A stretch of 64,000 nt of DNA from Lepisosteus oculatus (lineage: Eukaryota; Chordata; Actinopteri; Semionotiformes; Lepisosteidae): contig NC_090707.1 in assembly GCF_040954835.1 (NCBI RefSeq), positions 24,012,570-24,076,569 of the forward strand, read 5' to 3'. Position 1 is the first letter of the stretch. Each line of letters starts with the position of its first letter. Shown piece by piece: positions 48,134-62,500 of the stretch. A program made the translations under genes and the position numbers. The notes under the pieces were generated by a model. It ran no database searches. It worked only from the letters and a program-made list of their open reading frames with translations, and was not told where the DNA came from.

Positions 48134-50397
48134 TTTATTAAAGCATTTTGTAAAGCCAGTTACAAATAAAAAAACAGATTTTTTTCTTTGCCTTCTTTTA
48201 AAAACAAGCACGGTTTTCATAATAAATGCTTACATTCTCACCCTGGACTGGCTGCCTGCAGCCATCCCAGAGGCCACAGCCTAACAGTAGTAAGAGACAG
48301 GGTAGACAGCACCGGGGATGAAGCCCAGTTGTTGTGACAATATGGGTGACCATTAAACCTACCCAGACATATTCTCCAAGGAGACTGCACCACAATTGAC
48401 ATATTAACATTCTGCAGCACATTTGGGCATTCCGTTTCTCAAATTAAGGAGGCCTTCTAAGGTAAATAATCTGCCCTTTCCAGGCTCACAGTGCACTAAC
48501 TAACCCGCTGCCTCCTTCCGCAAAAGAAATAGCATGAGCTATTGTTAAATAAATACCCCTCCCTCCCCCACCCATCACACATACAACTACTTCTTTCAAA
48601 AACAGAAAACCTTCCCTCTGTAACAGAAGTACCTGACTATGACTGCCTCTCCATCTGCCTCGGAGGCCTCTTCTTAGTACTCTTCATTTAATTCTTGCAA
48701 TATCTTCAGTTTCTCAGTCACAAAATGTGCTTTATTCTAAAGGAAGAAAACATCTTTTACGACTACAGGTCCTTCTGAATTATCTGGATTTACTCTCCTG
48801 TCACATAAAATGGAAAATTTGAAATTTGGCCGTGTAAATAAAATGGTTATTTTATGTCATCAGAAGAGCACTATTAACCTTTATCAATAAGCTAGAGTAG
48901 ATGTATGCCTGTTCCAAATGGCCTCAAGATAATCCCTTAAGAAATAAGCACTGAATTTCTCTTTCACCTTCTATAGAAGAAATCTTCACTTCCTGTCCTT
49001 TCTTCTTAGAAGCAATTAAAACATTTGGTAATAAAATGAAGACCAACTGCCAGTTTGACAACATGCCCAAAGTACCATGGAGTGGGGCAGGCAATCTCTT
49101 GTTAACCCAGTTAAAACTTTAAAATACCTGTTTAATCAGATTTCAATTTACTATGCAAATAAAATTTAGTGTGACTGTTTGCTCCCTTATAATTAAAAAT
49201 GGCAATCAGGCTCTTCTAATCTTATGGAGGATTATTCTCCAAGGTTCGAGGCCTTGACATGCAAATTTGTAAAATACTACCCTACTTTTGTTTGACTTCA
49301 CAGCTGAGAGAGAAGGCATTGTAGGAATCAAAGGCAGCAAATCTAATTAAGGCATAATGACTCAGGGATTTAAATAGTTCTTCAAACTTGATATTTTGTT
49401 CCCTACTCCTATTTAACCATACCTTAAAAACTGAATGAGAGGTAAAAAGCTTAAAACAGCTAGGGGACATTTTTATTTTTCATTTTTGATATTGACGTTG
49501 AAGTGGAAGCCTACTAAATTCATTTATTTATATTGAATATGATATAAATGTAGGGTTCTGCTTCTTACATAGTATACTGTAGAAAATAGTATACAAACAA
49601 TTTTAAGTGACATTTGAAACACTGTCACAGAAATATTCTGTGCAAAACTGACGCAGATCCAACAACTGCTGCAAAACAATCTGGTTTCCTCACAAGAACA
49701 GGCTTGCTGAACTGAAAATCGTTCATGGTATGGATTGGATTTTGTGACAGAATCAAGAAATCCTTGAAGTGGAAATATGACCTCCAGAATGAGACCTTCA
49801 TAAGAATGTGTCATTTTGCAGTGCTGAGAAGGGAGTGTAGGTATAATCACATGGTATGGATTGGACAAATACTAAACTTTACCGTGAAATTCCACTAGAA
49901 ATTCATCCAAGCCTGCATATGTGAGGAAAAAACGTTATTCAAAACTGTGCTACTATACATGAGTTGACATTGAAAACTCACTTGTAGAAGAGGCATTTGC
50001 ATATGTGAGAACAAGAAAGAAGTAAAAGCAAGCAAAGATTGTTTTGTCTCTTGAAGGGTGCCATTAACAGAGAATGGACTAATAAAATCAGTGTGCTCCA
50101 TCTGAATTAAAAACGAACAAATCCTTTGCAATAACTGTAGCATATACAAGAATGTGCTAGCCTTCTGCTGATGAGTTGAATACCATGGCAGAAGTTTTCC
50201 AGGGTTATTGTTTATTTGAGTCCTTTTGTCTGGCAGGACAACAGTTTGCCCTCATTGAACTTTGGTAGTCATCTAAAACAGCAGGTTATCACTCCTATGG
50301 CTTCCGAATGTCCACTCTTCCTCCTGTCAGGTCACTAACAGCTCATTGCTGAGCACGTGTTCCTGTTGTGAAGATGGGTGATGACTGGGCAGCAAGA
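48134..50397 (-). other. MYO10-like 3' UTR with poly(A) signal
   Basis: About 2.2 kb of non-coding sequence. AATAAA on the minus strand at 48139-48134 is followed by a GU-rich stretch (TTTTGTGTTTTATTTTGTTG), as expected downstream of a cleavage site. No coding frame of note. Confidence 0.6.
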
Positions 50398-50502
50398 TCA
50401 CCTAATCCAGGTGCTGCCTTGGCTAGACACAGATTTCACACTGCACCGTTTCTTCACGATCATGTTAATGTAGGCTTTCATGATCTTGGTGATCTCCCCA
50501 AC
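50398..50502 (-). CDS. MYO10-like last coding exon
   Basis: 105 nt, VGEITKIMKAYINMIVKKRC then SVKSVSSQGSTWIR and stop TGA (50400-50398). Acceptor TTTCAG. Confidence 0.95.
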   Translation of the reverse strand, partial: VGEITKIMKAYINMIVKKRCSVKSVSSQGSTWIR

Positions 50503-53500
50503 CTGAAACAACACACTCATCAATTCCTGCTGGAAACTTCTTAGAACAGCAAAACAATTAACTGCTTTGTAATTGGATACATCATGTTGAACATGTTATT
50601 TTCTCCAACTAGATACAATATGGTTACTTTTATATATAATGTTTCACATGAACAATAATTATTCACAAATACTTATCTTTAATTTGTACATAACAACAAA
50701 TGAATGAGCTGAAACAAATTCAAAAAGGACTGAATGATTTTTTATGGCAACAGATGCAGTTAAAAAATTAATAAAAACAACAAAAGTAACATAATACAAT
50801 GTCTATAAAGTCAGTATTTGAGGCTGCCATGGCAATTTGTATGTTTAAGACACACTTACACTTAGCTTAACTACACTTACACTTAACTACTGCACGTTGA
50901 GTAAAGATTTAATGCAAATAGAATAGACAATCATATCAATTTAGAAAACACACATCTAATGTAATTATAAATGCAATGGAAAGACCTATTGAAACCCTTA
51001 CCTGTGGGGTCTCAAAGAACATCTCCCTCTCATCCACAGTAATTTTGTAGGTGCTAGCCTGGGGTGCACCGAAGAAGACAATGTGCTCGTAGGGAAATGT
51101 CTCCAGAGGCTTGGGCTCTCCTCTCTTGTATACCGAGACATTCTCTGCACTCACTCCCAGCCACAGGTCATGGGGGAAACCTCCTTCCTTACACTAGATA
51201 GAAATACAAAACTCTGTTTTTAGGAAAGACAGCTCTCCTGTATTCTACAGACCAGCATAACTAGCCAGTTCAAAAGGAGCTTTGGCTCTTTTAGGAATGA
51301 GGTTTATATAATCATATATGAATAAAGAAACTCAATGCAGCAACTCTCCCATTATTTCAAATAAAATGAATATGCAGATATTTAGAGGCATTGACTAATT
51401 AATTGGCAAAAGTGACATACACAAGAAAGCTAAACGGACCCCAGATTAGTTTAGGACAGATCTGGTTGGGTGAATCAAAAGAAAAAGGGAATATCCATGA
51501 AAAAAGCAATACCTCCAATATGGAGTGAACTATAGTACACACACTGAAACCACCTAAGGCTTACCAGAGGATACAGTTACAATAGTATGGCATATGTAGT
51601 ATTTTTTAACAAATTCAGCAAATGAAAAGAAACAAAAGACCAAGGAATTAAACATGGAAATTATTTGGCCTAATACCAAATATCCATCCGTATGAACAAA
51701 GAAAGGCCTGGAACTCACCTCCACGTCAAAGAGTGTGGAGCCATATCCTGGCCATTCCATGATGATGGCCATGTACTTGAGCATGGCCTGGTGCTGTTGC
51801 AAGCCCTGCAGCCTTGACCACTTCTCCATCACGCTGGCGCGGGTGGCCGACAGCTCTTCCTTCACCCACATCTCCAGCATCTGTTCCTCTTCCACGCGCT
51901 GCTTTTTCATGGTTCCTGTCTTAAAGCTACGCCGCAAGGTTCCCTCCAGGAAGCTGGTTCTCCTTCTCTCCAGGGTGTGTCCACTGGAGCCTGCACCACT
52001 GCCCACCGCACCACTGCACTTGGTGGACTGCAGGATGCGGCTGCGCAGGCGACCCACTGGGTAGATGTTGTCCAGGCACCAGCCCGACCGGCCTACGTCC
52101 CCATGCAGGTACTGAAGCCGCAGGGCAGCCAGGTGCTGGAGTGTCTCTTCTGGAGCGGGGAAGTGCCCACTAATCAGGCTTTCATGGGCCTATGACAAAG
52201 AACGGGAGAAATAATGGGTCATTAGGTTCATGAAAAAAATAAGGAATCCTATTTTTTTTTGTTGCTTTGTTGTGGTGTAATACCAAAGTGCCTCCATGTC
52301 TATGCATTTAACTTTTCCAGTAGTTTTAGGGTTCTGTGGCATGCTCAATTTCTCTTGCTTGTAGTTACCAATAAAAAAATAGATACTGCAGTCATAAGCA
52401 AGCATATGCATGGAATCCTCACTCTATTAAATGTGTCAAAAAATTTGGCAAAATGCTGTGTGAACGGAACATGTTTACAAGTCTTCAAACAACATGAGTC
52501 CTCTGTACTTTCACAAATAAAGGAAAATGGCAGATGGCAAAAACATGCCCTCTTTTGACCAATTCATGAAAACACTTGGAATACACATGGCATTAAAAGC
52601 ATACACGCTGCTTCATCAAACCCATGTGATTTCTAAGTCACAGAATTTCTGAAGTATTGTTTTATTACTATCATTATAGCCCTGACAGAGAATAACAGAT
52701 AAGCAAAAGATGCAAAATATTTATCTTGGATGTTACGTTTTTTGAATAATTATGACAAAAACAGGTTGTTCATCCTCTAAACCAACGGTCATGTCATAAT
52801 CACATCTCATTATGCATTTGGTCCATTCAGGAACCACTGTATTAACTCTCCAAAATGACAGACGCATGTTAAATTATCCTGCAGAATGCAAAGTTTTGAA
52901 AAATGACTACATTGGATAAAATCGTTTGTGGATCTTGCCAAGTAAGTACTTAATGTTATTTTGATATTTTTTACAGCCCTTTAAATTGGCCACTGGGACT
53001 CACCTGCTCAAACATGAATGCAAACTCTACGCCATCCTTGGGAACACTCTCCACATCCAGGAAGCAGTAGAGTTTAAAATAGAGCCTCCACTGTCCTTCC
53101 TCCTCCTCTTCCTCAGTGCCCGCCAGTCTGTTTAAACATCAGAGACAAGTCAATTATAATGGTTCATTTACTCAGATGCTGGCTTCATTCTGAGTCTCGT
53201 AAAAGATACCCTAAGGATAATAAGGCAAAATATTGTGTAACAAATTATAAACAAAATGTCCAAGGAATTACTTGCTAAGTAATCTAAAATAATGTATACA
53301 ATTAATTTATATACCAATCAGCTATTTTTTAATATGAAAAGGCATTTTGAAAAGTCTCAACCTGACCAAAAGAGTTGAGGTTTATAAAATGCAATGCTTT
53401 GTAAATCATCAGGGAATCCTTATACATACAGTAGAAGCCTAAGAAAGATCAGTTAGAGTACTACCCCACATTAAGCCAAGAGTAGAACTCCTCTGATTAA

Positions 53501-56500
53501 TTTCTGCCAAAATATTCAATACAGAGAGAGTGCTCCAATATGGCACTACAGAAAACATCCTTCTACTAACAGATTTCGCTGAGGAATTGTCAGGATCTCC
53601 ATTGCATGCAGATAAGAGATAATGAGTACAAAGTTCAATGCTCACAACCTACCTCTCAAACTTTGCCAGTACATCGGCCACGATGACACGACTCTCCACT
53701 GCTCTATCAGTGGTGTTGTTGTGCTCAAACAGGGCAAACATGTTGCGGCTGTCCTCCATCGCCAGGCCTCGGATCAGTTTCTCCACAACCTGAGGACAAA
53801 CAGTACGAACTCTTTCTGTCACCACTTATAGACTTGCTATTGGACTTGAATCAAGGGAGAATTATATGTTTTATTACTGCTGTTGAACAAGAAGTACACA
53901 TTTGATTTTGAAGAAGATATTTCTGTCAATTTGTTGGAGTGGTGTTTTGCTTTTTAAAACAGGGTTTTCCTCAACAATTCCTTAACATTAAGGAGAAAAC
54001 AGACATAGCAATAGCTATTCCAGTATTTTAAAAAAATATTTTATACATTATTTTGTACATTAGCAGGTATCCAAACCACTTTCTGGAACAAGGCATCTTT
54101 TCAGAATGTGGAGTGGGAATGTACTTCAGAAGTAAACCATTTATGTATCCCACAAGACTGATACTCACAAACGAATTTAAAGTGAATGTTGGGGCATACT
54201 TATATTTATGAGAATATCAACTTGTGTTCTTCTTAGACATAGATCTGTGAATTGAGAGCAGTGGAGTGGAGCAGTGTAAACCAAATTTTGCTTTTAAATC
54301 CTCCATGATGTTTTAAAAAAATCCTCATTTCTTTCACCTTATAAGATAACGGGATGGTATAAAACTCGCCACACTTGTAAAGGGGAAGTGAAGAGATGCT
54401 GTTAATGACATGTAAGTGGACGTACTTCCCCAGCAGTAGTATGGGAGTTGATAGTGATCTTGCAGGAGCCTCCTCCATGGCAGTACACAGTGGTTGTCAT
54501 CTCTTGCCTGGTGAGCAGTGCTGCAATCTCTTCTTGCGAGGGAACAAACTCTCGTGTCTTGGTCTTCTTCAGGGACTCGCCAATGAAAGTGGCATACTTC
54601 TCTATTTCTGTCCCTGCAAACTGCTCCTTAATCCTGGGGCAGAAAAGAAGACATAGCATAGGAATGAGGACTCCTATCCTGGAGTACCTGCACTGGCTTC
54701 CTGTCAAATTCCGTGTGGACTTTAAAATCCTCATGCTCACCTACAAGCCCAGCATAGCTTGGCACCTCAGTACCTGTCTGACAAATTATCGCCCTACTCC
54801 CCATCTTGCAACCTTACCTTCACTCTTCTAATTCTGGTCTCCTTACTGTCCCCCAAGCCCGTCTACATTGTATGGGTGACAGGGCCTTCTCCTGTTATGC
54901 CCCCAAGCTCTGGAACTCTCTGCCCAAGGATATCAGAGAGTCACCTTCTCTAAACTTCTTCAAATCCAGACTCAAACTCTTCTTCTTTAGAAGAGCCTTT
55001 ACTTAACTGATTCCATTCTTCATCCCTCTGCTTTTCCTAGTACCACCATCCACGGTCTCCTCTGTATATTGTAATTGTGTTTTATCTTGTGTATTCTTTT
55101 TATTTATTGTTGTTCTCATTCTGTAAAGCACTTTGAGCAGCCACCTTTGAAGGCACTATATAAAATAAAGTTGTTTTTTATTATTATTATCGCAAAAGGA
55201 CAAAGAAATCTGACCCCAAAGTTCACAAAATGTAAAGCAGCAGATGAAAGCACCTGAATATGAAGGCGTGCTGTATCAGATTTTTTGATCTGCTAGTCAA
55301 AGTCAAAGCTAGTAGTTCTTTTTAGTTTTCTTGAGATTGAGACATACTCTTTGTATACATGCATGGTAGGAGAATGAATAGGATGAAGTACACATTGTTC
55401 TTGACATCGAACCTGAAAATGTTGCCTATTGCACAGGTTCAGAATACATCTGTCTGTGAGTTGCAATGCAACAGAGAGCATCTAGACGGAAAGACGGATC
55501 TGACCTCTTCAGGTGGAACTTGAGATAGCGCAGGATGGCACGACTGGGCAGGAAGGTGCAGCTCATACAGGTGAGGAGGTGCCAGTGGGCGCGGTTGGCT
55601 GCGCTGTTAGGCTGGGGCACATGGTTGGTCTGCTTGATGAGTTGGCAGTAGACTTCATCTCTCAGTGGGCGCAGATCCTGGCAAGTCTGCAGGATGCCCT
55701 GGATAATTGGCACGGGGTCCGACACAGTCTCCATTTCCTGCAGTGAGTTGAACATCTTCACCGCCTCATCCTGCAAACTGGCGTAGCCTTTCTCCTTTTG
55801 GACTAGCAAGGAAAAACACACAGGACAGTGTTATCTGCAGATGATGGCAGTCTCTTTGATATTTTTTGCCGATTGCTTGATGATTACATGGGGCATTATG
55901 TCTTATTATCAAGTTTTTTTACACACTGATTCAATGTACCATCTTGGATAACTGCATAAAAATAATGACTTGCTTTTACAATCATTTTTTTATCATTACA
56001 TAACAACCATGAATTTGAGCATTACCATATTACAGTTACCATGTTTTTAAAACACAGTGCTAAATCATGATTATGGTAGTACAAATTTCAAATATTTTCT
56101 CAGAACAAGAGAAAAAATATCTAACCATAATGCATTTAATTAATTCTGGGAAAAAATCTTCACTTCCAAGTACAAAGAATCAATTCAGCTCTTTCTAAAT
56201 AATAGGGGTGGCTCTTGGTACAGCTCAGAATTTTATTTCAGGAGCTCTATAGGTGTAAAATCATTGACTATCAAAGTCTAAAAATGTAAAAAAAACTAAT
56301 GAGAAAATGACACAACAGTTTAAATGAATGTCATTTACTACACAGTACAAGTGCAGAACAAGAGTAACTCAGACGAGATAAGACTCACGATTCAGGTTAA
56401 TGTCTCCATAGGGAAGGGGAAGTAGAGGGGAATGCAGAGGATGCTGGGTATATCGGAGGATAGGGTTCCTTCTGTATGTCTGTTCTACAGCGTCTGAGTT

Positions 56501-59500
56501 CAAACTATTCTCCTGGAAAAACAAGGGTAAGCACTGGGATTAGGAAAATATACAATATCTATTTCTTTGGTCAAGCTCTGCATGTGACTTTACTAAACAA
56601 CATTTGGTGAGAAAACACCTCAATCTGACAGCCCCAGTCTGAAATGCAATTATCTGCACACAGAAGTAAATGATAAGGGAAAGAAACAGCACACCATAAG
56701 AATCTATGTCATGAAAAACACATTTCAGAGTCTTTTTCATAGCCAAGCTGACAAATCTTGGATGTGTATATATACTAGAGCAGCAAAACAAAACACAGCA
56801 AACAGAATTTCATTAAATATGGTGACTTTTAAATGTCAAATACTGTAGCTCTTGACAATGCTAATTCAGATGCAGACACACCTTTAAAGGAGAAGTGAAG
56901 AGATATAGATTGAAAGAGTATTATTGACTTGTTTAAGGCACACAGAGAGATTACAGAGCCTCATCTCAGCTCCAGGTACCTGATTAACTACAGCACTTCC
57001 TTTGTGACAAATAGGGGTGGCATAGGAGTGCGGCTCCACAGCTGAAATGAAGAGGTGTCACGTGCAATGTGAATTAAGGTCAGTAATGTCTGCCTTAATT
57101 CATTTGCTTATACCACAAAGGATCATACAAAACACTCTCACAGTCTGAGATACAGGAATGTTTTAGTAAAAGGTTTTTAGTGTAATGTTGGAAAATAATC
57201 CTATCTAGAAATGGCCAATTTCCCATACATGGGAAAATTAGGAGTCATGGCTTCCTAATAATCCCCATCTATGAATTGGAAATTCATCCTAATACATGGG
57301 AAAATTAGGAGTCATGGCTTCCTAATAATCCCCATCTACGAATTGGCTTCATTACTCTGTTTTCTTCCCCACTGATAGCTGATGTGTTGTGAGCGTACTG
57401 GCGCACTATGGCTGCCTTCACATCATCAAGGTGGGTGTTGCACATTGGTGGTGGTGGAGGAGAGTTCCCATTACCTGTAAAGTACTTTGAGTGGAGTGTC
57501 CAGAAAAGCACTATACAAGTGTAAGCAATTATTATTATTATTAAAACCTCTGAGCAAGTACCCATTGTCATGGCCATATGTGCATGATCTATTCCTTTCA
57601 AAGGGGACAAATGTGGCTTTTGCCACTGTTTCCAACTATAGTATCTCAATGTTTTATGTTTAGTTTTCGTCAAAGCATTCTGACAATTAAACGTTCCGGA
57701 AAATTCACATTAAGATGTTTTAATTAGATTCTAGGATGTTTTGGATTCCTGTCTAGCCCCTGACAATTTCATTCCTGAGATCAAGCAATAAAAGATTATG
57801 CTACCTATAATTTATCCGATAATCAGTTTCAAAGTAACACCAATTATGCAGGAATTTGGAATTTTAAAAGCAACACACTTGGGTGGGCTTTGACTTCATT
57901 GTTAAAAGGCATGTGAAAAGATAATATATTACACTATGTTTCTGCCTTAACATTAGCTGGCAATGTTCTGGGTTAAACAACAACGGTATGGTCACTATAA
58001 CGACAAACTGACGTTTCAAACAATTGAAGGATTTAAAAATTCAATTAAAACTTTGAAGTGAAAAAAAATTCAGTCTGTGAACAAATAGCTGATTTCTTCC
58101 TGGATACTTTCTCTAGAATCTGGCACCAATTACTTTAGTTTAAGGAGCCCTGCACACAAACCCCCACTTCATTGTGTGTGCTGTCTGACTCTCTGCCTTC
58201 TCCTACTTGCTGTTTGTTATACTTGATGATGTAAAAAAAACTTATCAACTGAGAGGTACTACTACTTTGGATCCTTCAATCCCAGCAGCCATATCACCCT
58301 GCAACTCACAACTGGCAACCCACTGAAGCTAAGCAGGTGTGAGCCTGGTCAGTACCTGGATGGGAGACCTCCTGGGAAAAACTAAGGTTGCTGCTGGAAG
58401 AGGTGTTAGTGGGGCCAGCAGGGGGCGCTCACCCTGTGGTCCATGTGGGTCCTAATGCCCCAGTATAGTGATGGGGACACTATACTGTAAACAGGCGCCG
58501 TCCTTCGGATGAGACGTAAAACCGAGGTCCTGACTCTCTGTGGTCATTAAAAATCCCAGGGCTCTTCTCGAAAAGAGTAGGGGTGTACCCCGGTGTCCTG
58601 GCCAAATTTCCAATTGGCCCTTACTAATCATGGCCTCCTAATAATCCCCCTCTATGAATTGGCTTCATTACTCTGCTCTCCTCCCCACTGATAGCTGATG
58701 TGTGGTGAGCGTTCTGGCGCACTATGGCTGCCGTCGCATCATCCAGGTGGATGCTGCACATTGGTGGTGGTGGAGGGGAGTCCCCATTACCTGTAAAGCG
58801 CTTTGAGTGGAGTGTCCAGAAAAGCGCTATATAAGTGTAAGCAATTATTATTATTATTATGTAGTTGTATAGATGTAGTAGCTCCACCTGTCTGATGCTA
58901 ACATTTTATTGTGTAGTCTCCAATGTCTTTAAGGCTACTGCTGTCTACTAAGGAGCCAAGAACTCTTCCAAATATTCTGGAAAACTATGAATAAATCATA
59001 AAAGTATTTCCTTTCCTGGATGAAATTCTCGAAAATGTAATGGGTCTCAAATTAACCATCTCAAATCACGTAATTTTATATGAAAACTTATGTGTTTAAT
59101 TACAAAATGCACAGTACTGAAATGGCTCTTTTGAGAATGACAGTCATATCAAACCTGCCTTTATTGATCCTGTATTATCTCTCTACAGAATGAAATCTTC
59201 GAATTGGTTTATCTGTCAGTTATCAAGCTCTATTACAGCTCTATTAAGGTTTAAAACATACCTTCCTAATGAGAATTGTATATTTCTATGAATGGCACTA
59301 AATCTACTCTGAAATCTGTTTTGAGCAGTGTACCAAAAATTGTTTAGTTAGGCCCATTATTTTTTATCTCTGGGTTAACTTCTTTCTAAACACAAATTCA
59401 ATCTTACTTCAAACTTAAATCTAATTTTTATGCTGGTGATACCCAATTGTACACTTGTCCTTTAATGACCGTCAAGTTGATTCAATATCTAAACCATCTG

Positions 59501-62500
59501 CTTGTCCACATTCAAAATGTCAATGCACTTGCTACAAAATGGACTTTTGTTTTCTAACAGAAGATCCTCTGTAAATGTGTTGTAGTTATAGGTTTCTTAT
59601 GATGGCCTGCAGATATTAACTGCCTTAACTATTCATAGCTAAAATGCTGCATTAAAATACTTGCAACTGCAACACCACCTACGGGTCGAATTTCTGAGGT
59701 TTGTCCAGTAGTGCACTTTTTTCAGTTTGTATTAAAAAATTTCCCACTACATACTGTTGTTTGATCTGTCAACAGATATACTAAAATAGTAAAGCAGCAC
59801 TCTATCTGTCTGGTACATTGCCACATTTTACCTTTATGTCCCTGATCAGCTGCTGTGTTGGTGTCTCAATGGGCACCTTATTGTCGATCACACCCTGTAT
59901 GGCTGTGGCCCATCTCATGGCTTCGTTCAGCATCTTGGTGTAGAGGCGATAAGAGTGCTTGCGTCCATGGACAATGATGTTCCAGTAACCTAGAGAGATA
60001 AGTGAAGAAATTAGATAAGAACATCTTTAAAACAAGAAAAAAATGTAAATATAACAAAGTAGTTCTAAGATCCCAAGCTTCACAGTGAATGAAAATAACA
60101 TAACATCAATCTACCAAAGTATTTTAATAAAAATCATTTATGTATTATGCACCTTGTAGACATATTCCTCAAAAAATTAAAGAAAAAATATAAGAATACA
60201 CACTTAGAGATAAGGAAGATACATAATAAAGTGATTTTAAAAGAAGGAACAAAAAATATCACAATTATTTTTTTATAGAACCTGGAAATTCTGAAGTGGC
60301 GTTAAAGACTATTCTGTGACAGAAGTTTGGTACATTTACACTGCCTAACCATAGTCTAGCTACCACTTGGACTAATAGGTTTATTACCTTCCCTTATCCA
60401 TTTTCTAAACATTAACATTTATAAAACAGAAAGCACTAATCTAAAGCAAGTGAAAGCAAGGACTTACCAGACTCCTTGAATATCTTCTCATCAGGCTGCA
60501 CCACAGAGCAAAGGCTGTTGAGGACAAGTGTGCCCAGCTTGGAGGAGCTGCGCTCTGAGGACTTGTAGTAGTCTAGAGAGTTGTTGGTGAGGACAAACCA
60601 GCGCTTCTTCAGCTTGAGCGAGGTACTCTTCCCCCCAGACTTCACTTCTTTGTGGAGCCAGCCTGAGATAATAGGATTGACAAGCAAAAGGTAAGAGACA
60701 TGCCTATAGCTTTTATAAGCTTCCTAGGTTCCTTTTTCACAGTGATTAAGCAGCCACCCATGATTATCTGATGCTCAGACTACCATGTAATTTGCTTTAT
60801 GATTTACTCATTTACTCATGGTCTCTTTTAAATTCTAACTACTTATTGTATAGTTTCACTAAATGTCTGTACACTTTCATAAGAACAAGTAAAACTTCCT
60901 TCTGCATGTAAAAAAAAGTCTAAAATGTCACAGTATAAGTCCCTCTGGATACGGGTGTCAGGTTATAAGATAATAAATGAAATACTACTAATATTAATAC
61001 CATTGCCACTATGTAAAACTAGAAGTCACAGTCTAATTTTGTAGCCCATTTGAAAGCCCAAGAGCCGAAGTACCTCTCACTAAGAACTCCTGCCCATCAA
61101 TTTTGGAGTCTCCCTTAGGTTTCTGAAGCAGGCTGATCCAATGATGCATCTCTTCAGGAGTGTCTGTGTTGCAGTGGATTACTCGGTTTGCTGTGATGAT
61201 CACAAAAGAGTTGGGCCTAAAAGGAGAGACAACAAAAACAGCACTTTTAGCATAGCTACATCCCACTGCTTACTATATGTTTAGTTCTTCAATCAACTTC
61301 CTGTCCTTCATGTCTTTAATAATCAGATTCCACCTTCCAACTATTAATCTCCTTTGTGAGGTGTTAAGTCTTTACTTAGGGTTGTTAGCTGAAATGGGAT
61401 TTCCCTTTGCATATTATTTATTGCATACAGTGGTATGCATTTCCATACACGTACTAATACAGTATACAAGCACCACAGGAAATCTGTTCTCAGTGACGAT
61501 TTTTCTTTAGAATGAAAAATATTTTCCAGTACAGTGATTGTCTGATGCAAAACGTCAGAAATAAAAACATGGTTTAATTTTGTACCGTTTAAAGTGCCAT
61601 TTTTGTACGTCCTTTTGTGCTTTTCATTGATTCGTCTGATAGAAAAAAATGAGGCTCCAACAATGTTTGACAGAGGGCATTTACCTGTCAGGATTGTCTG
61701 AGGCACAAACGGAGTCGATCAGTCCGACATCGAGAGTCCCCTGGAACATGGAAAAACACACAGCATGTTAAAAAGAAAAGATACCATTCTGTAAAAGAAG
61801 ACTAGTCCTAGAAGTCATATACAACAGTATTATTTAAAGATATAGTAAATCATAAACCTTTGACCAAACAGTTGCAACATCCATTTGATCTCATTTGATG
61901 GCACCTTTCTAAATTCCAGATACTTTTTGCACCATTGACTGAAAACCTGCAACCATTTTTGATAATAATTTGGTATCAGAAGGTGTACTGAATTCTTTCA
62001 TTAGTCATTTGTCTAATACTCATACATGTCTGTCACAAAGTAGTTCATGTCTATGCTGTGGCAACAGTGTGATTTTGTATTTATTTTTATTATTTACTAT
62101 TCTATTATTGAAAAACAATTTAGATTTGCCAATTATTTTTTCTAATTATACAAACCATCATATCAATTTGGAATCACTAACTGTATCTACACATTTCAGC
62201 TCATAGTAGCTACTCCTGTAGCCACTTGGGCAGAATGGCATGCAGATAGGCTGCTATGACACATCCATTTTTTACATTCTACAATCTCTTTTGCAAGTTA
62301 GAGGACATCCAGTGTTGTGTCCCTCACTGGAGTCACTGTGTGCCAATTGTGCGGCAGCTCTTGAGGAATCCTGATCACAGCTGGATAGAGACAAGACTCA
62401 GGCTCATTTAATATTTAATTTCACGACCCGTTGACCGCTTAAGTACTGTTGGTGTCAAGTCTCACTTGTATACCTCTGCTTCTGAGCTATTTGATTGCAT

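Noticed and set aside
51735-52195. Plus-strand ORFs opposite the FERM exon
   Set aside because: Antisense shadows of a strongly conserved coding exon.
54379-56910. Similar AAAGGRGAAGTGAAGAGAT strings at 54379 and 56886
   Set aside because: Similarity stops after about 20 bp and no paired termini were found; possibly an old shared repeat but unsupported.
58283-58400. 5S rRNA gene
   Set aside because: Diverged from 5S and continues directly into a SINE body with an ATT tail; it is the head of a SINE3.
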